From positions 1-64,000 of the forward strand of contig NC_082602.1 in NCBI RefSeq assembly GCF_030936135.1: a DNA stretch of 64,000 bases, read 5' to 3'. Source of the DNA: Gavia stellata (taxonomy: Eukaryota; Chordata; Aves; Gaviiformes; Gaviidae). Made by a program: the position numbers and the translations under genes. Below the pieces are notes generated by a model. It saw only the letters and a list, made by a program, of their open reading frames with translations. It ran no database searches and was not told where the DNA came from. Below, piece after piece: positions 45,972 through 57,983 of the stretch. Numbering within the stretch: the stretch's first letter is position 1; every line of letters begins with the position of its first letter.

Positions 45972-48900
45972 GTGTGGTGTGTTGTAGCAGTTGGAGCTGT
46001 GAGGTCTGGAAGGCACCAGCGCTGTGAAGTCTGGTGGGTGGTGGGGGGTGGATGCGGCTGTTGGGGGGTCCGTCATTTGCATAGCCCCGCCCTCCCCCGC
46101 ACGCTTCAGAACGTTTGGGTTCCGGTGGCAGTTTGTGAGTGGTCCCTCCCAGTTGGCTCAACGGACCCGGCACAGCCAGTAGATCCCGTTGGAGCTCCTC
46201 TGTCTGCCATAAACCCCTCGGTGTTGGAGATTTAGAAGAGGTGACATTTGAATCTCCAGGTCTCCTTAGATGACCTTCAGGAGCTGTGGGCCGTAGATGG
46301 GGACTGTCTCTCTTTCCACTTCCTAAGTGGAAGAGCTTTAAGAGGTGAATCTGCCATTTCCCTTCTTCTGGGGGTTACGGGAGCTGTTGGGAGGTGAGGG
46401 AGATGTAAATTCACGGTCTTGAGCCAAATTGGATAGAGCAGAGATGGACTGTCATTTGTCTGACCTCAGTTGTGTATCTGTAATGTAGCTGTAATCGTCT
46501 CCGCCTGCAGAAGTGGACTGAGGTCCTATTTTGTTTTAAAGGAGATATAACAAATAAAATCAGTGAGTCTAGTGTGCGGTCTTTCTGCCCAAATATGTAA
46601 GCATTTACTTTAGGATAAGGTAAGCAGTGCCTTGAACTCACTGGTTCTACTGAGTAACTCTCTGTTGTCTATAAATGGGACCGAGGTTGGCTCAGACGTG
46701 GGTGTCTACGTTAGAGACATTCGTGTTTAGTCAGATGAATCCCACCCCAGTCTCCTGTGGTCCTCATCAGGTCTCTGACAGCTCTGCTGTTAGCCCTTAT
46801 GGAAGCCAAGTACAGTCTCTGTCTCTTCTATTTCTCCTTTTTTTAGGGAGGTTTATTTGGGGTTTTTTTTCGTTGAACAGAAAGTCAGTCTTGGGCATTC
46901 AGCTGCAGAAGAAAGTTTGTGTTTGAAGATCACGCTTGGATCTTTCAAGTAGGTCTAATTAGATGCCTTTTCCTCTTCCGTTGATCCGTAATAAGCTTAG
47001 GCACTCTCTGTTTTTTTGTCCTGTTTCTGAGGACCGCTGCCCAAGGCGCCTAGCATTGCACAGGGAAATTTCTGTATCATCTCATTTCGCACCATGAGCT
47101 TTGTTAGTCAGCAGGAATGAATTATTTTTAGGACATAAGCTAACTAAATTGCACTGAAGTGAAAAAGGTGCTCTGTAGCTTCCAAGAGGTAATATTAGAA
47201 TATAATCGGAATATAAATATTTTGAGCAAAAGATGCTTAAAAATTTGGTAAAAATTAGTAGCATAGTGCTATTTTTTTAGTTTGGATTTTTATACGTTTT
47301 AGATTTTAAAGTTTGAATTTAAACCAATTTAGTTGAATTGATGTGGAAAACATGTTCAAATAGCCAAGCATTTCTTTCAAACGAGAATAAGCAAAGTAGC
47401 ACCTACAAAGAGTGTTTCGGCTTTAAAGTGTTTTGTATTTTTGAACCCAAATCTACAAGTTCCTGTTGGATTAAAGTGGCCTGGAAAAATGATCTTTTAA
47501 TTCTGTGTTGCAATATTTATGAGCCACCCCTGTCTCAAAATGGCTGCTGTTGCTTAGTGGAGACGTAGGCAATTCGTGGTTGGGCTGTGGCCTCTCAAGA
47601 CATGTATCTCCTTTTGTTCAGAAGACTCTCAGGCTGCAGGAAGCACCCAGACGTCACAGCAAAAATGGAGAATGCAAAAAAGAAGTCAGCAAGTTACAAA
47701 GGAGGAATGGGCAAGTAAAAGGCAAAAGCCTGAATCCCATCTGTCCTAAATAATGAACTGCTCAGCCCTGGGCTGGCGGCACAGGCCACCTGCAATTCAG
47801 GGTGTCGGGCACAAATCTTCCGCAGTTAGGTACTTATCTCCTTCCTCACAGAAAAAAAAAAAAAAATAAAAAGAGATCCCTTTTACTTAGTTCAGTAAAG
47901 GGAAAAGAAACTTCTATTTAGATGTGTTTGCCTCTTGGAGGATGGACTTGAGGACAGAGGAGAAGGGTGCCCTAACAGCAGGCTGCTTGGCAGGCTGAGG
48001 GGATGTGGGGAGTCTGCTCCAGGGAAGCTGTTCCACTTCATATCATTCAGTAACGGTTTTATTGAGGGTTTGAAGCCGAGTTCCCAGCAGGCACACCATA
48101 ACTCCTTTCTCTCTCTCTCTCTCTCTCTGGCCCATTGATGGTCTCGATACTGCTCCAGATGTACAGAAAGTGGGATGCCCACCGTTAAAGGGAGGTTCTC
48201 GCCTCAGGATGCCTGCCACCTCGAGCTTAGCCTCGCGCTTGGTCCATGAGAAAGCCACGGCTCCGACTGCAAAGCTGAGTGATTAGGGGATGCAGAGATG
48301 GGACTTTTGCAGGGAGCGCCTGAGCCGCCGGGCTGCTGGACAGGGTGAGACCCAGGCCAGCCAATTCATCTTTTAGCTCCACATGCCTTTTGGTAGAGAT
48401 GCAGGTCTCGTGGGGATTGTGGGGACGTGCTCCTGCATCTGGAAAAGATGGCTGAGTTCTGGCATAAGAAGGGCCCTGGGGTTTTGAGGTCAGAGTTGAG
48501 GCAGGTATGGAAGATGGCAATAGCTGTGATCTTTAGTCAAAAAAATTCCTTTTTGTATATTCAAGCAGGTTTTTTTTTCTCTCCTCTGCTAATCCAGTCT
48601 GGAAGATGAGTCAAAAAAGAGAAGCCGATGCTACACACACTGCGCACTCTTAAGTATTTGTTTTAAAATAGGTGTGAGGTCAAGCTAGAACATGGTTTGC
48701 AATTTGGGTATTTACTGCAGCAAATTTTCTGCTCTTTCTGACTGTTTTCTGTGACTTTCAGCCAGTTCCACCTCCACAGAAAGAAATACTGTGCATATGA
48801 AAGAGGCCATTATGAATCTTCCCTTAGGAGATTTGTGTGTGTGTGTGTGTGTGTGCTCTGCTTGTAAACTACAATCTTCATTATTTATGCCAGTGTTTAA

Positions 48901-50426
48901 AACAGCTTTCTGATTCTCTGGTTCAAATATTCCAAACCTACTCCAGCTACATTTTACTATGCACAACTCCCACCGACCATCAGATTTTATTTCAAGTCAT
49001 TTTTCATGAAATAACACGCATCACAGCCAGAATCCTGTGTTGCTGTTACCTGGTTTTCTTCACAGTTTTCCAGCTGTATTCCTCCTCCTTGTGACAAACT
49101 GTGGCCAGTATTTCTTTTTATCTTAGAATACACAAATTCCCGTCATCTCCCTTCCTAAACAGTGCCCTGTAATCCTGTTATAATTGTTGTTGACATTTTT
49201 GGGATTCCTGCAGGTTATTAACGCCTTTTTAATGAGAATCCTGGGATTGGAACTGTTTTCTGAACAATGTTTACTCAGGAATTGGTAGATTATTTCTTTT
49301 TCTATTTTCCTTTACATCCCCTATTTTTTTTTTTTGTCTGACACCTTGTTATGTTCAAAGTGGAACTATGGGACTAACTGATTCGGGGCTTTGCTGCCAA
49401 ATCAATACATTAAAGAAAACCTCTGTTTCAGACTGAGCAAAGATGATACTCAACCTAAAATATTTAGAATGACTGGGGAGATTTTTTAATGTTTTCACCC
49501 CTTTTTAAAAGAAGAAAGAAATTTGACAGTTTTCAAAATTAAACTGTCGTTTCAGACAGAAAGAAAATTCTGGTTTTCCATTTTCTGTCCATGTTTGACT
49601 TCAAATCATAAATAGTTTCAGTGTTCGCTGAACTTTGTTTTTTGGTGGCCAAATTACTTCCCTAAAAGTTTTTGTTTCCCTCAGAGCGATTCCTTTTAAT
49701 ACTTTTTGAGCAGTGTTGAGTAGATATGTCTGTACGTTCCTTCTGTTTACGTATCTGTATTTATATGTAGGCATAGAAAGCAAAGGGAATGTCTTTATCT
49801 TAGTCATGCACATCTCACTTACTTGATTCCACTGTGGTATAAGGCCATGGGGTAAGTGGTGGTTACTGGGCTCAAAAGTGGAAGCTCGACCATAAAGACC
49901 TAAGCAGGTCTTTGCAGAGAGATAGTAGTGGCATTTTGAACATTTGGCCCCTTTAAACACTGGGATTTTACTTGCGTTTATGTACCTAGATACCTAAATC
50001 CTGGGGAGGTTGTGTTTTAGATGCCTTCACTCTATGTTTGGTTCTCATTTGACATCACAATTGTGTGTTCCGAATCACTGGGCTTCTGAAGGAGCCACGT
50101 GAGCAGCCTCATTCACGTGCTGATGGCTGTGAGAAAGCAAACAGGTTGTCACAACAAATGTTCCTAGCTACATCCTAAAATGGTTTCTGTAGTGTGAGGG
50201 TTTTGTGTTCAAATGTTTTTTTCTGCTCTTGTTGAAGTGCCAGATCTGAAGACATGTTGAAAATCTGGAACAAGCCCAGCGCTTGTCCTCAGGGATGTTT
50301 GAAAATTCATGCGACTTCTAAAATTCACTCAGGACGGACAAAGGAAGGATGCTTGTGATTCATTGTTATTTTGAAAACAGACTTTGAGTTATCATCATGT
50401 TTTTACTCTTCCCTTTTCCTTGCCAG
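45972..50426. other. No supported gene; simple repeats
   Basis: AT-rich sequence upstream of the syntabulin-like exons. Contains an A-rich run near 47850-47865, a CT repeat at 48108-48128 and a GT repeat at 48834-48855. The missing 5' exons of the syntabulin-like gene could lie here, but I found none. Confidence 0.45.
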
Positions 50427-50529
50427 GGAGTGAAGCCGATTTCAGTGCTTCAGGCAGCATGGGCGGTATTTCAGCGCCTGAAGTCCATGTGTCTGCTGCT
50501 GGAAGCAAAAGATCTTCTTTTTCTCTCAA
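50427..50529 (+). CDS. Syntabulin-like exon 1 of those present
   Basis: Acceptor CCTTGCCAG, donor CTCAA then GTAAGC. Encodes [20 protein letters not shown] and the following AGSKRSS, close to the human SYBU stretch before the Ser-rich region. It ends with two bases of an Asn codon completed by the next exon. Confidence 0.75.
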
Positions 50530-53500
50530 GTAAGCAAAGCAATCTTTCATGAATAGTGCAAGTGTCACTAGTGCAGAGGTAGACTACTCTGTAAGGTCTT
50601 GCAGCTAATACAGACAATAGCAGTATTGTGAGTTTTAAAACAATTTGGGTGATGCTGTGCTCTCGGGCAGTACTTATGTTGATGAGAACTGTGATATGAG
50701 AAAGAAGAAAAAAAAATACAAATGCTGTGTTTGGAGACCAAAACCAAAGAGTTCAAACATACAGGACTGGTTTCCTGCCCTTTGTGGAAGAGCTGGCAGG
50801 CAGGCTGGGACTGGCAGTGGGATAGCCCTGTGCTTAAGGCACACACGTCTCCAAGGTCGCAGCGTGCCCCAGTGTACAGAGGTTGGCAGAATGATGCTTA
50901 ATGAGCAGTTTCCTGTCTGTGTCATGAGACTGTTGGAAAAATAAATGTTACTTAAGTGCTCTCTAGGTTATACCTAAAAAGTAAAGGTACTGGCTGGGGG
51001 AAAAAGCAATACTAGATATAATATGAAGCCCTAAAATCACCTTACTTGCAGTAAGATGATGTATCATTTCATAGATTATTGTGCATTTAAATATAACTTT
51101 ACGTTAGAGCATACTGACCTACTTAATTGGACAGAAGTCCTCTGTAAGAATGCTCCTTCCAATGCATGGCTGTGTTACGCACAGTCTGGGCAAATTCTGC
51201 CTCACACAAGAGTTGATGCTGTACTGTACCGAGTGGAAAGAGATGTCTCCTTTGCAATATGTTCTCTTTTAACTGTTTGCCTTAAGTCGCTGTGAAACGT
51301 TTCCACGTTGTCACAAGCCACAGTCCTGCACTTCATTGTGAAATGGTTATAAAATGACCCAAACGGCAGCAGTGCGATGAAGGTCTGCAGCAGCCACTCA
51401 ACCACCTGTTCCTTATAAACGGTTCCATTTTCGGAGAAGGGAGGAAACCAAGTCAGATGATTTTGAGAAGAGAGCTTGCTTCATAATTCTGTGGTATTTC
51501 AATTTTTATGTTTAAGCTTTCTCTTTTGCTGGCTAGATTTGCCTTTTACCATATTTTTTTGAAAACAGCCCTTCCGTTACAGTTTAGAAGAACAACTGGC
51601 ATGAGAGGATGAAGTTAGCAGCGTAGTAGTGCAGAAGGCAAAGCAAGTGAGCAACTGAGGAATGCCCCTCGAGAAGCTGTCCTCAGAGCACCCCAGCCCT
51701 TTGGCAGCTGTCGGGCAATGCAGATACCAATTGCTGTCAAGCACAAAGCTGACAGTCCGATTCTTTAGTAAAGAGTGGGAAAAGAAAGGTAGATATGTAC
51801 GAGGGAAACTGGAAGGAAGAAAGAAAAGGCTGTGCTTTTCTAATACTCTTTCAGACTGCTCACAGTGGGTTTTGAACTATATCTAAGCAAGTGAATAGCT
51901 GACAATGGCAGCTGAAGCAGCCGGTATGCCAAAGGCAGGAAAGAACAGTGGCTCAACCAAAATCTGTTTTCACTGCACGCTGTGATCCTTCAGGCTGCTT
52001 GCTGAGGAGCTTGAAAGCAGTCTTACAGCAGACCTCCGTGGACAGGCATCTCTATGCAGACTTGGCTGGGAAAGGCTGCAGCGTGGTTCTTCTGGCACTA
52101 GTCCAGGCTGCAGTTCTCTCATTACTTAATGGAGTCAGAGGTTCAGGGAACGTGGATGATCTGATGGAATCACTGGGAATTGTGCTGTCCACTGAGAAAT
52201 GTGAAAATGGCCGAGGTTTTCCTAGATCACGTAATTCAGACTGAGTGCCCCACAGTCAGTGAAAGAACGTGCAGTGGCTGATGACTTTGGGACTGACTTT
52301 CTTCACAGCCACTCACAGTTTCCTGTCTGTTTTAGTGTTTAGACAACTTTGTGTGTAAAATAAGACGCATAATGGGTTGCGTGATGAGGATAATCCAATA
52401 TGTCTTAACCGTGTTGCTTCCCCTGCAGCCGTGGCCCTTATGGTCGGAATAATGGATCCTTATCCTACAAGTCCAGAGCCAGCCCACCTGCTTCCTGTGA
52501 AAAGGACCCTTTGTCAAGACTGGGCAAAAGCCAGCTGTGTCCTGCTAACGTCCGCCAGAATCACGGAGCTTCTTCAGCCAGCAGGAGCAAGCCAGGCTCA
52601 TGCAAAGGAAGCGACAGCAGCTCAGTGATGAGGCAAGTCTTTATTTCAGCATGCCAGTGTTCAGCGCACTGACTTACCGTCTCTGCACGGTAATGTGGCA
52701 TTGGCTGTCTCGGTTGCCGTGCAGGTCAACTTGCTCCTCAGCATAGGTGTGACTCCTCATATTGGTGGCTCGCCAGTCAACAGGGTGCTCCATCCCCTGT
52801 AAAACCTTTATTGTTTCAGCACTGTAAAATTCAAGGTTACTTTTAGTCAAAGCCCTTTGTAGTTGGTTGTCACTCCAAGGCAAGCTCCTTCATGGGGTTT
52901 CATGGCATCAATTCCCATGTGGATTTACTGGTTCTTTTGTATAAGGGTCCTTTCACTTTGGAGAGTCTTGGCTGGGGTAGTATAGAAAATATGATCCACT
53001 CAGGTGAAAATTCACCCTGCCCAGCCTTAGGCACCTCTCTGTGCAGTTTCCTGTACAGGAAAGAAAACAGATACCTGTCAGAGCATGCAACCCGTATTGC
53101 AGAGAAGAAATTGCCACCACACTGCTGCTGTTTCCCTCTCTCTCTCTTAACAGCCAAGCATTATCAGATGCGCACCTAAAGCTAGACAGGATGAATCTAG
53201 GTTTCAGGGTGCTCAGCTTCCTACCTCACATGTGGAGCTGAACGCAGTCCCTACACTACCTCACCTGACCGTGTCTGCAGCTGGGTGCCTTTGCCGGTGG
53301 CCCGGCTGCCTGCCCTTGGGCACACCACACCTGTTTAGGGTGAGGGGTTGGCTGGGTGTTTTAAAGTTAAATGTCTCCCTACACTGAAAACAAGTACAAT
53401 AAATAGCAGATTTTGCACTATAGCCACAAATCAGCCATTTCCTCAAGTACTTTGATTTGCCAGAGGGAGTCACTAGTGCGGACACTGAGGAGCCCCAAAT

Positions 53501-56500
53501 GAGTCAAGCTTTGTATCAGTCTATGGGATGTTTTTCTTTTTGCCAGGACTGAAGAACTGTAGGAGTGATGTCATGTGATGTTTGTTTTTTTTTCTTGTCA
53601 CCATTTCTTGTGGTGACAATCACAGCATGAAGCCAGAAAATCCAGAGCAGTATTTAAATTCTCTGCAGCAGAAAGAAGTTACAGTGCGGCATTTGAAAAC
53701 AAAGCTGAAGGAATCTGAGGGCAGACTTAAAGAAAGGTATATTTCACTTCAGAAATCAGAGGCAGAAAGATTTATGCAGGAGCATTTAGGGGTGGGAATC
53801 CTGAATGTTTTTACTCATTTCTTGGCCACATAAAGTCTTCATTAAGAAATTTGAAATGTGATCAATCTGATTTGGTTGGTTTCAGATATTTCAGGTTTCA
53901 TAGCGTGCTCCGTGAATACGTACCATGCAGTTTAGTTATGAATATGGCTGTCTCTTTTTCCCTTTTTTGAACTTCCCTAGCAGAATATTTTTAAAGGGTC
54001 ATTTTTTACCAGTCTGATTTAGCATTGAGACCTTTTCTACATAAACCAGTTTCTACCTGCAGGCATGTCTTAGCTTAGTCTCCTGTTCTGCCTTACTCAG
54101 TGAAATATGACTACAGCTGTCCCCCTTCTCCCCTAATGAAAGAAAAGCTCTTACACAAACCAGTGTGCCCGCTTGTGGTTTTGTCGCTTAGATACTGAAT
54201 TTTTTGCAAGAGCCCTTTGTATGGATGCTGAGCAAAGAAGCGACAACGTGCATTCCACAGCAACAGACGTCATCTCTTTTGCTAAAGCTGCACTCTGAGA
54301 GCTGGCTCTCCAGCACACACAGCCCAAGCGGGCACAAAGGGGTGTTTGAGTGGAGCCCCAAGGCAGAGTCCCAGGGACAACTTGGACCAGCTCGGGATAG
54401 CCCGACCTCTGCATCTGGGAGGGCTGGATCTCAGTAAGGGCCCCCTCTCCCCACTTGCTTGCAAGTCAAGGCAGCAGCCTCTGGCTCCACGCTGGGCTGG
54501 GTGGGTGCAAAGCAAGCCAGGTGCCTGCAGCCCCGAGCCCTCCTGCTGTCTGAGGCCAGTGTTGGCTCTGGCTGTACGTGACGAGCTGCTGGCAGGCACG
54601 GGGGACGCATCCAGGCAGCAGTTCCTCATTTCATAGAATCACAGAATCATTAAGGTTGGAAATGACCTGTAAGATCATCAAGTCCAACCATCAACCCCAC
54701 ACCACCATGCCCACTAAACCGTGTCCCACAATGCCACATCCACACATTCCTTGAACACCTCCGGCGATGGTGACTCCACCACCTCCCTGGGCAGCCTGTT
54801 CCAATGCTTCACCACTTTCTCAGTATAGAAGTTTTTCCTAATATCCAACCTGAACCTCCCCTGGCGCAACTTGAGGCCATTTCCTCTTATCCTATCACTT
54901 GTCACCTGGAAGAAGAGACCAACATCCACCTCTCCGCAACCCCCTTTCAGGTAGCTGTAGAGAGCGATGAGGTCTCCCCTCAGCCTCCTCTTCTCCAGAC
55001 TGAACAACCCCAGCTCCCTCAGCCGCTCTTCATCAGGCTTGTGCTCCAGACCCCTCACCAGATTCCTTGCCCTTCCTTCTCTGGACACGCTCCAGCACCT
55101 CAATGTCCTTCTTGTAGTGAGGGGCCCACAACTGAACACAGCATTCGAGGTGCGGCCTCACCAGCGCCCAGTACAGGGGCACGATCCCCTCCCTGCTCCT
55201 GCTGGCCACACCATTTCTGATACAGGCCAGGATGGCGTTGGCCGCCTTGGCCACCTGGGCACACTGCTGGCTCATCTTCAGCCGGCTGTCGATCAACAGC
55301 CCCAGGTCCTTTTCTGCCGGGCAGCTTTCCAGCCTCCAGCTTTCCATTTCCTCCAGGGGGAGGCAGTAGGTGAGATGTTAAGCGCTGCACTGGTTGGACC
55401 TTACCTAGAGCCAGCACTTGCACCTCAGTATGTCCAGGATCAGAGCACAGCCCACAAGGCTGCTGGCTGTGTGGCGAGGTCGGTGACTCTAGTGTCGTGG
55501 TTTAAGCCCAGCCGGACTAATCACCACACAGCTGCTCACTCACTCCCCTTCCTCAGCTGGACAGGGGAGAGAAAATATGAGGAAAAGGCTCGTAGGTCAA
55601 GATAAGGACATAGGGAGATCACTCACCAATTACCATCATGGGCAAAATAGACTTGACTTGGGGAAATTAGTTTAATTTATTACCAATCAAAATCAGAGTA
55701 GGATAATGAGAAGTAAAACCAAATCTTAAAAAGCAACACCTTCCCCCCACCCCTCCCTTCTTCCCGGGCTCAACTTCACTCCCGAACCTCTTCCCCCCCG
55801 AGCGGCACAGGGGGATGGGGAATGGGGGTTGCGGTCAGTTCATCACACGTTGTTTCTGCCGCTCCTTCCTCCTCACACTCTTCCCCTGCTCCAGCGTGGG
55901 GTCCCTCCCACAGGAGACAGTTCTCCACGAACTTCTCCAACGTGGGTTCTTCCCACGGGCTGCAGTTCTTCACGAACTGCTCCAGCATGGGTCCGTTCCA
56001 CGGGGTGCAGTCCTTCAGGAACCGACTGCTCCAATGTGGGTCCCCTGCGGGATCGCAAGTCCTGCCAGCAAACCTGCTCCAGCGTGGGCTCCTCTCTCCA
56101 CGGCTCCACAGGTCCTGCCAGGAGCCTGCTCCAGCATGGGCTTCCCACAGGACCACAGCCTCCTTCAGGCATCCACCTGCTCCAGCGTGGGGTCCTCCAC
56201 GGGCTGCAGGTGGATATCTGCTCCACCGTGGACCTCCATGGGCTGCAGGGGGACAACCTGCTTCACCATGGTCTTCACCACGGGCTGCAGGGGAATCTCT
56301 GCTCCGGCGCCCGGAGCCTCTCCTCCCCCTCCTTCTTCACTGACCTTGGTGTCTGCAGAGTTGTTTCTCTCACATATTCTCACTCCTCTCTTCTCCGGCT
56401 GCCGCTTCCCGGTTTTTTTCCCCCTTCTTAAATATGTTATCACAGAGGCGCTACCACTGTTGCTGATTAGCTCAGCCTTAGCCAGTGGCAGATCCGTCTT

Positions 56501-57983
56501 GAAGTCTGCTGGCATTGGCTCTATCAGACATAGGAGAAGCTTCTAGCAGCTTCTCGCAGAAGCCACCCCTGTAGCCCCCCCCTGCTACCAAAGCGCTGCC
56601 ACGCAAACCCAATACACTCTAGTTAGCAATCAGCCGGCGTGTCTGGGCAGCCGACTTACATCTCTGCCAGCTCCGTCGAAGGCAGCAGCAAGTGCTGCAT
56701 GGAAAAACTTGCTTCTTTCTTGGAGCATCTCTGCAGCATAGCCATCCCAGTGCAGTGGAGCCTCACGTTGACTCTTTAACTGACCGGTCAGCAGAAGCGT
56801 TATAACTTTTTTATTTTGCTACAGGGAAGTGGAAATAGAAGAACTCAAAGCTCAGCTGGGACGGATGAAGGAAGACTGGGTTGAGGAAGAGTGTCATCGT
56901 GTGGAGGCAGAGCTGGCCGCCTTGGAAGCAAGAAGGGAAGTTAAACAACTCAAGCAGGTTATTGAAAGCATGAAAAACAGCTTGGCTGAGAAAGACAAAA
57001 AAATGCAGCAATACTTCATAGACATAAGCATTGAAAACAAGAAACTGGAGTCTTTGCTGCAGAGCATGGAGATGGCTCAGAGCAGCTCTGTGAGAGATGA
57101 GCAGTGCCTGGAGCACAGGTGTGACTCAGAGGGGAAGCCGTTGGTGTTGTGTGCCACAATGCCAGACATCCTCACCACAGAGGACCAAGCTCTGGAGGAG
57201 GTGGCAGATAGTGGGCTGCTTCTTAATGAGGGCACAGCTAACGGGACTGATTCCTGTGAAGACAGTTTGACCACCATAACCTCTGAGTTGAGTGATCCAG
57301 CTCCCTCCAGTTCTGCTGTGACTCAAGAGATGCTTGAAAGTGTTCTGGATGAGAAAGTAACTTCTTTCCAGGAGGAGGAGAAAGTCAGCAATGTGATGGT
57401 GGAACAGGCCATCCAGACTGACGTGGTGCCATCTAGCCTAGATGTGGAGCAGCTCATTCAAAACATCTTCAGAGCTCAAGACGCCTGTCCTCTAAGCCCA
57501 CCATCTTCACTGAAGGAACTGGGTGAATTCTCTCCTGGAAGGTTCAGTGACTCTGGTATCATAGTGGACTTAACTCCAAGTCATCTAAACGCTGCCATCC
57601 TTTTGTCTCCTGTGGAGTCTCCCTGCAGGAAGGTGGAGCACGGAGTTAATGAAAACCATTTCGTGAAAGAACGTGATTTTACAGAACCTCATGATGATGA
57701 AGCCTTTGGGTATGTCAAGACAGGAATAAAGAAGAGATACTGTAGCAGCCCCTGTTGTACCAACTATCCTGTGGGCTTTCCGTACTCGGAGAGGAGGAAC
57801 AGATCCCGTTTACAGTATTGGAGCATTGTTTTGTGTTTGCGGCCTGGTGGCCCTGCACTCTTTACACCATATACCCTTCAAGATGAGAACCTGAAGTCCA
57901 CTCCATCCCTGGGCACCGGCTGGCTGAGGCAGAGAGAAAGAGGGATGAGAGAGATCGTAAAAAGTTATTGTCTATTCTGGTAG
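50427..57983 (+). CDS. Syntabulin-like gene, four exons, 5'-incomplete with altered C-terminus
   Basis: Four segments match human syntabulin as I remember it, in order and in matching splice phase: 50427-50529, 52429-52632, 53626-53736 and 56825-57983. Syntabulin links syntaxin-containing cargo and mitochondria to kinesin-1 for axonal transport; it has a central coiled coil and a C-terminal membrane segment. Kept introns rule out a processed copy. Oddities: no upstream exons or start codon found; exon 2 uses a GC donor; exon 3 seems to have lost its ancestral acceptor; and the membrane tail is readable only in another frame. The reading frame is otherwise open for some 500 codons. It may be a decaying duplicate or a gametologue-like copy, or a live gene with a new C-terminus. 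The relative SNPH (syntaphilin) is a less good match because exons 1-2 match SYBU. Confidence 0.72.
52429..52632 (+). CDS. Syntabulin-like exon 2
   Basis: Acceptor CTTCCCCTGCAG. Encodes a Ser-rich segment starting RGPYGRNNG and ending [13 protein letters not shown] sequence, parallel to human SYBU. The donor is AG then GCAAGT, a GC-type site with otherwise perfect consensus. Confidence 0.72.
53626..53736 (+). CDS. Syntabulin-like exon 3
   Basis: Encodes [20 protein letters not shown] and the [12 protein letters not shown] stretch, start of the coiled coil. Recognisable SYBU coding sequence (SCGDNH) extends about 20 bp upstream of the only usable AG (53624-53625), so the original acceptor appears lost. 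The CACAG site used here still joins in frame with exon 2. Donor AAAG then GTATAT. Confidence 0.7.
54631..55440 (-). mobile_element. CR1 LINE, 3' part, relatively young
   Basis: Begins TCATAGAATCACAGAATCAT, the reverse of the CR1 3' end. The minus strand encodes the C-terminal CR1 reverse-transcriptase region in large pieces ([19 protein letters not shown], then [19 protein letters not shown] and [16 protein letters not shown]) with frame changes between. Lies in intron 3 of the syntabulin-like gene. Confidence 0.92.
55493..56616 (-). mobile_element. Solo LTR, class II-like family, 1124 bp
   Basis: Begins TGTCGTGGTTTAA and ends AATACA, flanked by a perfect 6-bp target duplication CTCTAG (55487-55492 and 56617-56622). 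The minus strand has a TATA-like ATATTTAAGAAGG near 56430 and AATAAA near 55680. About eight degenerate units of 45-50 bp with CTGCTCCAGCGTGGG fill 55885-56230. A 6-bp duplication fits ERVK-type integration. The sequence type is common in bird genomes as I recall it. Confidence 0.9.
56825..57983 (+). CDS. Syntabulin-like last exon
   Basis: Acceptor TTTTGCTACAG; completes an Arg codon split from exon 3. Encodes the coiled-coil core ([53 protein letters not shown]), then an acidic region with QAIQTDVVP and [10 protein letters not shown], all SYBU landmarks. After about codon 300 the main frame departs from SYBU and ends at TAG 57981-57983. The expected membrane tail ([26 protein letters not shown]) is read in the +1 frame at 57742-57894, behind a TAA at 57727-57729 in that frame. 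Confidence 0.75.

Noticed and set aside
50427..57983. Processed (retroposed) syntabulin copy
   Set aside because: Introns with splice sites in the right phases are kept.
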